DNA from: Saccoglossus kowalevskii
Taxonomy: Eukaryota; Hemichordata; Enteropneusta; Harrimaniidae
Assembly (NCBI RefSeq): GCF_000003605.2
Contig: NW_003149515.1
Location: 1-34,998 of the forward strand
DNA length: 34,998 bases
Direction: 5' to 3'
Notes under the pieces: model-generated
The model's input: the letters and a program-made list of their open reading frames with translations, nothing else
What the model was told of the DNA's origin: nothing
Database searches by the model: none
Part shown: one piece after another, positions 26,451 to 34,998 of the stretch
Layout of the letters: every line of letters starts with the position of its first letter
How positions within the stretch are numbered: the first letter of the stretch is position 1
Made by a program: the position numbers and the translations under genes

Positions 26451-27071
26451 ACTGTGTGACAATTATGCAGCCAGGTGAACACTTCTGTACAATATCACTG
26501 TGTGACAATTATGCAGCCAGGTGCACACTTCTGTACAATATCACTGTGTGACAATTATGCAGCCAGGTGCACACTTATGTACAATATCACTGTGTGACAA
26601 GTATGATGCCAGGTACACACTTCTGTACAATATCACTGTGTGATAATTATGCAGCCAGGTGCACACTTATGTACAATATCACTGTGTGACAAGTATGATG
26701 CCAGGTACACACTTATGTACAATATCACTGTGTGATAATTATGCAGCCAGGTGCACACTTATGCACAATATCACTGTATGACAAGCATGTTGCCAGGTAC
26801 ACACTTATGTACAATATCACTGTGTGACAAGTATGATGCCTGGTGCACACTTCTGTACAACATCACTGTGTGACAAGTATGATGTCAGGTGCACACTTCT
26901 GTACAATATCACTGTGTGACAATTATGCAGCCAGGTGAACACTTCTGTACAATATCACTGTGTGACAATAATGCAGCCAGGTACACACTTATGTACAATA
27001 TCACTGTGTGACAAGTATGATGCCAGGTACACACTTCTGTACAATATCACTGTGTGATAATTATGCAGCCA
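26451..27071. repeat. Cassette S7, copy 2
   Basis: Matches 9510-10130, including CAACATCAC, GATGTCAGG and CAATAATGCAG (26966). The offset is 16941 bp, 368 units plus the 13 bp of intervening indels. It runs directly into cassette S4 copy 2, so two source regions 4 kb apart elsewhere are adjacent here. Confidence 0.8.
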
Positions 27072-27497
27072 GGTGCACACTTATGTACAATATCACTGTG
27101 TGACAAGTATGATGCCAGGTGCACACTTCTGTACAATGTCACTGTGTGACAATTATGCAGCCAGGTGAACACTTCTGTACAATATCACTGTGTGACAATT
27201 ATGCAGCCAGGTTCACACTTCTGTACAATATCACTGTGTGACAAGTATGTTGCCAAGTACACACTTATGTACAATATCACTGTGTGACAAGTATGATGCC
27301 AGGTACACACTTATGTACAATATCACTGTATGACAAGTATGTTGCCAGGTACACACTTATGTACAATATCACTGTGTGACAAGTATGATGCCAGGTACAC
27401 ACTCATGTACAATATCACTGTGTGACAAGTATGATGCCAGATGCACACTTCTGTACAATATCACTGTGTGACAATTATGCAGCCAGGTGCACACTTC
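27038..27497. repeat. Cassette S4, copy 2
   Basis: Matches 5404-5864 unit for unit, including CAATGTCAC at 27134, GTTGCCAAG, G17A and the TCA-ending unit. The offset of 21634 bp equals 470 monomers + 14 bp, exactly the net of the intervening indels. Private changes include GGTTCACAC near 27210 and CCAGATGC near 27439. Confidence 0.8.
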
Positions 27498-28002
27498 TGT
27501 ACAATATCACTGTGTGACAAGTATGATGCCTGGTGCACACTTCTGTACAATATCACTGTGTGACAAGTATGATGCCTGGTGCACACTTCTGTACAATATC
27601 ACTGTGTGACAATTATGCAGCCAGGTGAACACTTATGTACAATATCACTGTGTGACAAGTATGATGCCAGGTGCACATTTATGTACAATATCACTGTGTG
27701 ACAAGTATGATGCCTGGTGCACACTTATGCACAATATCACTGTATGACAAGCATGTTGCCAGGTACACACTTATGTACAATATCACTGTGTGACAAGTAT
27801 GTTGCCAGGTGCACACTTATGTACAATATCACTGTGTGACAAGTATGATGCCAGGTACACACTCATGTACAATATCACTGTGTGACAAGTATGATGCCAG
27901 GTGCACACTTCTGTACAATATCACTGTGTGACAATTATGCAGCCAGGTGAGCACTTCTGTACAATATCACTGTGTGACAAGTATGATGCCAGGTACACAC
28001 TT

Positions 28003-28333
28003 ATGTACAATATCACTGTGTGACAAGTATGTTGCCAGGTACACACTTATGTACAATATCACTGTGTGACAAGTATGATGCCAGGTACACACTCATGTAC
28101 AATATCACTGTGTGACAAGTATGATGCCAGGTGCACACTTCTGTACAATATCACTGTGTGACAATTATGCAGCCAGGTGAACACTTCTGTACAATATCAC
28201 TGTGTGACAAGTATGATGCCAGGTGCACATTTCTGTACAATATCACTGTGTGACATGTATGATGCCAGGTACACACTCATGTACAATATCACTGTGTGAC
28301 AAGTATGTTGCCAGGTACACACTTATGTACAAT
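28003..28333. repeat. Cassette S5, copy 2
   Basis: Matches 5910-6240 in unit order, with the private CATGTATGATG at 28254. Relative to the 5.4-6.2 kb region, S4 and S5 lie ten monomers farther apart here. That extra interval contains type-C and GTGAGC units typical of the 27.8-30.9 kb domain. Boundaries are approximate. Confidence 0.7.
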
Positions 28334-29291
28334 ATCACTGTGTGACAAGTATGATGCCAGGTACACACTCATGTACAATATCACTGTGTGACAAGTATGA
28401 TGCCAGGTGCACCCTTCTGTACAATATCACTGTGTGACAAGTATGATGCCAGGTGCACACTTATGTACAATATCACTGTGTGACAAGTATGTTGCCAGGT
28501 ACACACTTATGTACAATATCACTGTGTGACAAGTATGATGCCAGGTACACACTCATGTACAATATCACTGTGTGACAAGTATGATGCCAGGTGCACACTT
28601 CTGTACAATATCACTGTGTGACAATTATGCAGCCAGGTGCACATTTCTGTACAATATCACTGTGTGACAAGTATGATGCCTGGTGCACACTTCTGTATAA
28701 TATCACTGTGTGACAATTATGTTGCCAGGTACACAATTATGTACAATATCACTGTGTGACAAGTATGATGCCAGGTACACACTCATGTACAATATCACTG
28801 TGTGATAATTATGCAGCCAGGTGCACACTTATGCACAATATCACTGTATGACAAGCATGTTGCCAGGTGCACACTTCTGTACAATATCACTGTGTGACAA
28901 GTATGATGCCTGGTGCACACTTCTGTACAATATCACTGTTTGACAAGTATGATGCCTGGTGCACACTTCTGTATAATATCACTGTGTGACAAGTATGTTG
29001 CCAGGTACACACTTATGAAGAATATCACTGTGTGACAAGTATGATGCCAGGTACACACTTATGTACAATATCACTGTGTGATAATTATGCAGCCAGGTGC
29101 ACACTTATGTACAATATCACTGTGTGACAAGTATGTTGCCAGGTACACACTTATGTACAATATCACTGTGTGACAAGTATGATGCCAGGTACACACTCAT
29201 GTACAATATCACTGTGTGACAAGTATGATGCCAGGTGCACACTTCTGTACAATATCACTGTGTGACAATTATGCAGCCAGGTGCACACTTA

Positions 29292-29705
29292 TGTACAATA
29301 TCACCGTGTGACAAGTATGATGCCAGGTGCACACTTCTGTACAATGTCACTGTGTGACAATTATGCAGCCAGGTGAACACTTCTGTACAATATCACTGTG
29401 TGACAATTATGCAGCCAGGTGCACACTTCTGTACAATATCACTGTGTGACAAGTATGTTGCCAAGTACACACTTATGTACAATATCACTGTGTGACAAGT
29501 ATGATGCCAGGTACACACTTATGTACAATATCACTGTGTGACAAGTATGTTGCCAGGTACACACTTATGTACAATATCACTGTGTGACAAGTATGATGCC
29601 AGGTACACACTCATGTACAATATCACTGTGTGACAAGTATGATGCCAGGTGCACACTTCTGTACAATATCACTGTGTGACAATTATGCAGCCAGGTGAGC
29701 ACTTC
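29292..29705. repeat. Cassette S11, copy 1 (9 monomers)
   Basis: Order: A, B with CAATGTCAC (29342) and GTGAAC, B, C with GTTGCCAAG, A, C, A with a TCA ending, A, B with GTGAGC (29694). It is repeated 1150 bp downstream (exactly 25 monomers). Its first part also resembles cassette S4. Confidence 0.88.
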
Positions 29706-30119
29706 TGTACAATATCACTGTGTGACAAGTATGATGCCAGGTACACACTTATGTACAATATCACTGTGTGACAAGTATGTTGCCAGGTACACACTTATGT
29801 ACAATATCACTGTGTGACAAGTATGATGCCAGGTACACACTCATGTACAATATCACTGTGTGACAAGTATGATGCCAGGTGCACACTTCTGTACAATATC
29901 ACTGTGTGACAATTATGCAGCCAGGTGAGCACTTCTGTACAATATCACTGTGTGACAAGTATGATGCCAGGTACACACTTATGTACAATATCACTGTGTG
30001 ACAAGTATGTTGCCAGGTACACACTTATGTACAATATCACTGTGTGACAAGTATGATGCCAGGTACACACTCATGTACAATATCACTGTGTGACAAGTAT
30101 GATGCCAGGTGCACACTTC
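29476..30119. repeat. 230-bp higher-order repeat, 5 monomers, nearly 3 copies
   Basis: Five-monomer units at 29476-29705 and 29706-29935, then four monomers of a third at 29936-30119. Each reads A (TTA ending), C, A (TCA ending), A (TTC ending), B with GTGAGC. The GTGAGC marker recurs at 29694 and 29924, exactly 230 bp apart. In the third copy the GTGAGC unit is replaced by a GATGTCAGG unit. Looser versions of the same five-unit order occur at about 27.8-28.6, 5.9-6.2 and 12.9-13.2 kb. This is the clearest short higher-order repeat in the window. Confidence 0.88.
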
Positions 30120-30441
30120 TGTACAATATCACTGTGTGACAAGTATGATGTCAGGTGCACACTTCTGTACAATATCACTGTGTGACAATTATGCAGCCAG
30201 GTGAACACTTCTGTACAATATCACTGTGTGACAATTATGCAGCCAGGTGCACACTTCTGTACAATATCACTGTATGACAAGAATGTTGCCAGGTACACAC
30301 TTCTGTACAATATCACTGTGTGACAATTATGCAGCCAGGTGAACACTTCTGTACAATATCACTGTGTGACAAGTATGATGCCAGGTACACACTTCTGTAC
30401 AATATCACTGTGTGATAATTATGCAGCCAGGTGCACACTTA

Positions 30442-30855
30442 TGTACAATATCACTGTGTGACAAGTATGATGCCAGGTGCACACTTCTGTACAATGTCAC
30501 TGTGTGACAATTATGCAGCCAGGTGAACACTTCTGTACAATATCACTGTGTGACAATTATGCAGCCAGGTGCACACTTCTGTACAATATCACTGTGTGAC
30601 AAGTATGTTGCCAAGTACACACTTATGTACAATATCACTGTGTGACAAGTATGATGCCAGGTACACACTTATGTACAATATCACTGTGTGACAAGTATGT
30701 TGCCAGGTACACACTTATGTACAATATCACTGTGTGACAAGTATGATGCCAGGTACACACTCATGTACAATATCACTGTGTGACAAGTATGATGCCAGGT
30801 GCACACTTCTGTACAATATCACTGTGTGACAATTATGCAGCCAGGTGAGCACTTC
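30442..30855. repeat. Cassette S11, copy 2 (9 monomers)
   Basis: Unit-for-unit match to 29292-29705, with CAATGTCAC at 30492 and GTGAGC at 30844. It diverges immediately afterwards, where a type-C unit with GGTGCAC replaces the type-A unit of copy 1. Confidence 0.88.
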
Positions 30856-30994
30856 TGTACAATATCACTGTGTGACAAGTATGTTGCCAGGTGCACACTT
30901 CTGTACAATATCACTGTGTGACAAGTATGATGCCAGGTGCACACTTCTGTACAATATCACTGTGTGACAATTATGCAGCCAGGTGAACACTTCT

Positions 30995-31020
30995 GTACAA
31001 TATCACTGTGACAATTATGC
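30995..31020. repeat. 2-bp deletion in the GTGTG tract
   Basis: ATCACTGTGACAATT replaces ATCACTGTGTGACAATT near 31005-31011, loss of one TG step, giving a 44-bp monomer. It accounts for the -2 in the offset between the two GATGGCGGG cassettes. Confidence 0.9.
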
Positions 31021-32039
31021 AGCCAGGTGCACACTTCTGTACAATATCACTGTATGACAAGAATGTTGCCAGGTACACACTTATGTACAATATCACGGTG
31101 TGACAAGTATGATGCCAGGTACACATTTCTGTACAATATCACTGTGTGATAATTATGCAGCCAGGTGCACAATTATGTACAATATCACTATGTGACAAGT
31201 ATGATGCCAGGTGCACACTTCTGTACAATATCACTGTGTGACAAGTATGATGCCAGGTGCACACTTCTGTACAATATCACTGTGTGACAAGTATGATGTC
31301 AGGTGCACAATTCTGTACAATATCACTGTGTGACAATTATGCAGCCAGGTGAACACTTCTGTACAATATCACTGTGTGACAATTATGCAGCCAGGTGCAC
31401 ACTTCTGTACAATATCACTGTGTGACAAGTATGTTGCCAAGTACACACTTATGTACAATATCACTGTGTGACAAGTATGATGCCAGGTACACACTTATGT
31501 ACAATATCACTGTGTGACAAGTATGTTGCAAGGTACACACTTATGTACAATATCACTGTGTGACAAGTATGATGCCAGGTACACACTCATGTACAATATC
31601 ACTGTGTGACAAGTATGATGCCATGTGCACACTTCTGTACAATATCACTGTGTGACAATTATGCAGCCAGGTGAACACTTCTGTACAATATCACTGTGTG
31701 ACAAGTATGGTGCCAGGTGCACACTTCTGTACAATATCACTGTGTGACAAGTATGATGCCAGGTACACACTTATGTACAATATCACTGTGTGATAATTAT
31801 GCAGCCAGGTGCACACTTATGTACAATATCACTGTGTGACAAGTATGATGCCAGGTGCACACTTCTGTACAATATCACTGTGTGACAAGTATGATGCCAT
31901 GTGCACACTTCTGTACAATATCACTGTGTGACAATTATGCAGCCAGGTGAACACTTCTGTACAATATCACTGTGTGACAAGTATGATGCCAGGTGCACAC
32001 TTCTGTACAATATCACTGTGTGACAATTATGCAGCCAGG

Positions 32040-32770
32040 TGCACACTTCTGTACAATATCAGTGTGTGACAATTATGCAGCCAGGTGCACACTTCTGTAC
32101 AATATCAGTGTGTGACAATTATGCAGCCAGGTGCACACTTCTGTACAATATCACTGTGTGACAAGTATGATGCCAGGTACACACTTATGTACAATATCAC
32201 TGTGTGACAATTATGCAGCCAGGTGCACACTTCTGTACAATATCAGTGTGTGACAATTATGCAGCCAGGTGCACACTTCTGTACAATATCAGTGTGTGAC
32301 AAGTATGATGCCATGTGCACACTTCTGTACAATATCACTGTGTGACAAGTATGATGCCAGGTACACACTTCTGTACAATATCAGTGTGTGACAAGTATGA
32401 TGCCATGTGCACACTTCTGTACAATATCACTGTGTGACAAGTATGATGCCAGGTACACACTTATGTACAATATCACTGTGTGACAAGTATGATGCCAGGT
32501 ACACACTTATGTACAATATCACTGTGTGACAATTATGCAGCCAGGTGCACACTTCTGTACAATATCAGTGTGTGACAATTATGCAGCCAGGTGCACACTT
32601 CTGTACAATATCAGTGTGTGACAAGTATGATGCCAGGTGCACACTTCTGTACAATATCAGTGTGTGACAAGTATGATGCCAGGTACACACTTATGTACAA
32701 TATCACTGTGTGACAATTATGCAGCCAGGTGCACACTTCTGTACAATATCAGTGTGTGACAAGTATGTTG
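32040..32770. repeat. C13G patch 2
   Basis: Nine C13G monomers at 32060, 32106, 32244, 32290, 32382, 32566, 32612, 32658 and 32750. The last four repeat the spacing of 21620, 21666, 21712 and 21804 at a constant offset of 10946 bp (238 units - 2). The patch is thus partly a copy of patch 1 and partly rearranged. Confidence 0.9.
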
Positions 32771-33096
32771 CCAGGTACACACTTATGTACAATATCACTG
32801 TGTGACAATTATGATGGCGGGTACACACTCATGTACAATATCACTGTGTGACAAGTATGATGCCAGGTACACACTTCTGTACAATATCACTGTGTGACAA
32901 TTATGATGGCAGGTACACACTCATGTACAATATCACTGTGTGACAAGTATGATGCCAGGTGCACACTTCTGTACAATATCACTGTGTGACAAGTATGATG
33001 TCAGGTGCACACTTCTGTACAATATCACTGTGTGACAAGTATGATGCCAGGTGCACACTTCTGTACAATATCACTGTGTGACAAGTATGATGCCAT
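32446..33096. repeat. Cassette S10, copy 2
   Basis: Matches 21500-22150 unit for unit, with GATGGCGGG at 32813 and GATGGCAGG one A unit later. It diverges at a CCATGTGTAC unit near 33091. The two copies look almost identical to me over about 14 monomers. Confidence 0.88.
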
Positions 33097-33409
33097 GTGT
33101 ACACTTCTGTACAATATCACTGTGTGACAAGTATGATGCCAGGTGCACACTTCTGTACAATATCACTGTGTGACAAGTATGATGTCAGGTGCACACTTAT
33201 GTACAATATCACTGTGTGACAAGTATGATGCCAGGTGCACACTTCTGTACAATATCACTGTGTGACAAGTATGATGCCATGTGCACACTTCTGTACAATA
33301 TCACTGTGTTACAAGTATGATGCCAGGTGCACACTTCTGTACAATATCACTGTGTGACAAGTATGATGCCAGGTGCACACTTCTGTACAATATCACTGTG
33401 TGACAAGTA

Positions 33410-33740
33410 TGATGTCAGGTGCACACATCTGTACAATATCACTGTGTGACAAGTATGATGCCAGGTACACACTCATGTACAATATCACTGTGTGACAAGT
33501 ATGATGCCAGGTGCACACTTCTGTACAATATCACTGTGTGACAATTATGCAGCCAGGTGCACACTTCTGTACAATATCACTGTGTGACAAGTATGATGCC
33601 AGGTACACACTTATGAAAAATATGTATCACTGTGTGACAAGTATGATGCCAGGTACACACTTATGTACAATATCACTGTGTGATAATTATGCAGCCAGGT
33701 GCACACTTATGTACAATATCACTGTATGGCAAGTATGTTG
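33410..33740. repeat. Cassette S9, copy 2
   Basis: Matches 11880-12210 from GATGTCAGG through the 4-bp insertion unit (33624). From the insertion unit rightwards it matches cassette S8 copy 1 instead (10377 onward). The block therefore joins two source arrangements found separately near 12.0 kb and 10.4 kb. Confidence 0.8.
33605..33654. repeat. 50-bp monomer with a 4-bp insertion
   Basis: Insertion at 33624-33627 in the same place as at 12094. The preceding bases are GAAAAATAT rather than GAAGAATAT, a private change. This unit is the point where the S9-like and S8-like sequences meet. Confidence 0.92.
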
Positions 33741-34718
33741 CCAGGTACACACTTTTGTACAATATCACTGTGTGACAATTATGCAGCGAGGTGAACACTT
33801 CTGTACAATATCACTGTGTGACAAGTATGATGCCAGGTGCACACTTCTGTACAATATCACTGTGTGATAATTATGCAGACAGGTGCACACTTATGTACAA
33901 TATCACTGTATGACAAGTATGTTGCCAGGTACACACTTATGTACAATATCACTGTGTGACAAGTATGATGCCAGGTACACACTTATGTACAATATCACTG
34001 TGTGATAATTATGCAGCCAGGTGCACACTTATGTACAATATCACTGTGTGACAAGTATGATGCCAGGTGCACACTTCTGTACAATATCACTGTGTGACAA
34101 GTATGATGCCATGTGCACACTTCTGTACAATATCACTGTGTGACAAGTATGATGCCAGGTGCACACTTCTGTACAATATCACTGTTTGACAAGTATGATG
34201 CCAGGTGCACACTTATGTACAATATCACTGTATAACAATTATGCAGCCAGGTGAACACTTCTGTACAATATCACTGTTTTGACAATTATGCAGCCAGGTG
34301 CACACTTATGTACAATATCACTGTGTAACAATTATGCAGCCAGGTGAACACTTTCTGTACAATATCACTGTGTGACAAGTATGATGCCTGGTACACACTT
34401 ATGTACAATATCACTGTGTGACAAGAATGATGCCAGGTACACACTTATGTACAATATCACTGTGTGACAATTATGCAGCCAGGTGCACACTTCTGTGCAA
34501 TATCACTGTGTGACAAGTATGTTGCCAGGTACACACTTATGTACAATATCACTGTGTGACAAGTATGATGCCTGGTGCACACTTATGTATAATATCACTG
34601 TGTGACAATTATGTTGCCAGGTACACACTTAAGTACAATATCACTGTGTGACAAGTATGATGCCAGGTACACACTTATGTACAATATCACTGTGTGATAA
34701 TTATGCAGCCAGGTGCAC
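33613..34718. repeat. Cassette S8, copy 3 (extended left, truncated right)
   Basis: Offset 23236 bp from copy 1 holds at the ATG before the 4-bp insertion (10377 to 33613), at GCAGACAGG (10639 to 33875) and at GTATAAC (10994 to 34230), so there is no net indel over more than 600 bp. Two 1-bp insertions follow (GTTTTGAC near 34278, CACTTTCTG near 34351). The right part of the block (GCATGTTGCC, GATGTCAGG) is missing. After 34718 the ACTGTATAAC and GTGTAAC units occur again. Confidence 0.9.
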
Positions 34719-34737
34719 ACTTATGTACAATATCACT

Positions 34738-34998
34738 GTGTGACAAGTATGATGCCAGGTGCACACTTCTGTACAATATCACTGTGTGACAAGTATGATG
34801 CCATGTGCACACTTCTGTACAATATCACTGTGTGACAAGTATGATGCCAGGTGCGCACTTATGTACAATATCACTGTTTGACAAGTATGATGCCAGGTGC
34901 ACACTTATGTACAATATCACTGTATAACAATTATGCAGCCAGGTGAACACTTATGTACAATATCACTGTGTAACAATTATGCAGCCAGGTGAACACTT
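34738..34998. repeat. Short tandem re-duplication of the S8 core
   Basis: CCATG, GTGCGCAC, ACTGTTTGAC, ACTGTATAAC (34922) and GTGTAAC units recur here 692 bp after the same series in S8 copy 3 (15 units + the two 1-bp insertions). The GTGTTTGACAATT-type unit between ACTGTATAAC and GTGTAAC in the other copies is missing. The GTGCGCAC variant is otherwise seen at about 10924 in copy 1. The window ends inside this copy. Confidence 0.8.

Larger units (their letters stand above)
1..34998. repeat. 46-bp tandem satellite array, about 760 head-to-tail monomers
   Basis: A single 46-bp unit repeats without a break across the window. For example, TGTACA occurs at 67 and 113, exactly 46 bp apart. Numbering from that T, positions 1-20 (TGTACAATATCACTGTGTGA) are nearly constant and positions 21-46 carry most of the variation. 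Recurrent types differ at 21 (C/T), 24 (G/T), 28-31 (GATG, GCAG or GTTG), 38 (G/A), 39 (C/A/T) and 45-46 (TC, TA or CA). The consensus is about 43% GC and contains no CpG. All copies have the same orientation. Net indels total +19 bp, giving 760 full units plus 19 bp, in agreement with the phase at both edges. The unit length is minisatellite-like and the array length satellite-like. I do not recognise the family. No gene, RNA gene or mobile element interrupts it, so every gene-free stretch in the window is this repeat. Confidence 0.99.

Noticed and set aside
33511-33867. Open frame of 118 codons, the longest in the window
   Set aside because: Same cause as at 11981: the insertion at 33624 shifts phase. 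The peptide is near-identical to that of the 12 kb copy because the DNA was duplicated, not because protein is selected.
1-34998. CRISPR array
   Set aside because: The period is constant at 46 bp but no part of the unit is a unique spacer. Variable positions fall into a few recurrent types, and the array has about 760 units with no cas genes.
1-34998. Telomeric repeat or short microsatellite
   Set aside because: The unit is 46 bp with no TTAGGG-like or other G-rich telomere motif. GTGTG and CACAC tracts are only five bases long.
1-34998. CENP-B box
   Set aside because: The box needs two CpG-containing elements and the monomer has none. No variant approaches it.
1-34998. Hammerhead ribozyme satellite
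   Set aside because: I looked for the CTGATGA and GAAA core on both strands. The units have ACAAGTATGATG but not the conserved core, and no suitable stem arrangement.
1-34998. tRNA, rRNA or other structured RNA gene
   Set aside because: There is no non-repeat sequence in which one could lie, and the monomer has only a weak 5-bp stem and two 6-bp palindromes.
1-34998. Inverted monomers marking array turn-arounds
   Set aside because: Reading the whole window, every TGTACAATATCAC box is on the plus strand. I found no reverse-oriented unit.

Overview
The whole window is one uninterrupted tandem satellite array. A 46-bp monomer repeats head to tail in a single orientation for about 760.4 copies, from base 1 to base 34998, and both window edges fall inside a monomer, so the array continues on each side. 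The copy number is checked by bookkeeping: the net length change of all the indels I located is +19 bp, and 34998 - 19 = 760 x 46 + 19, which agrees with the monomer phase at the first base (position 27) and the last base (position 45). I see no gene, RNA gene, transposon, CRISPR array or unique sequence of any length. The longest open frames (up to about 118 codons) are translations of the repeat and are explained by its arithmetic.

The array points to eukaryotic heterochromatin (centromeric, pericentromeric, subtelomeric or a large interstitial block). The reasons are its length, its homogeneity, the lack of genes over 35 kb, and a monomer that contains no CpG but many TpG/CpA. I do not recognise the satellite family and cannot name the organism.

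Numbering the monomer from the T of TGTACAATAT, it divides into a well-conserved part (positions 1-20, TGTACAATATCACTGTGTGA) and a variable part (positions 21-46) where linked substitutions define recurrent types. Type A has CAAG at 21-24 and GATG at 28-31. Type B has CAAT and GCAG, often followed by GGTGAAC. Type C has CAAG and GTTG, and is often preceded by G17A (ACTGTATGAC). Type D has TAAT and GCAG. Position 46 is C or A, and a TCA ending marks a further type-A subclass.

Above the monomer level the array is a patchwork of copied cassettes rather than one regular higher-order repeat. Rare private markers (T10G, C13G, GTGAGC, GCAGACAGG, a 4-bp insertion, and others) recur in the same order at separations that are exact multiples of 46 bp once the listed indels are added. 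The main cassettes lie at 2.1-2.6/4.2-4.7 kb; 3.5/16.7/17.9/20.0/22.5 kb; 5.4/27.0 kb; 7.75/23.2 kb; 9.5/26.5 kb; 10.5/13.4/33.7 kb; 21.5/32.4 kb; and 29.3/30.4 kb. A true short higher-order repeat (5 monomers, 230 bp) lies at 29.48-30.12 kb. One strongly diverged monomer at about 25461-25509 is the only oddity that is not a simple variant. The most interesting content is therefore the record of array evolution: block duplication, mosaic junctions and patches of local homogenisation.
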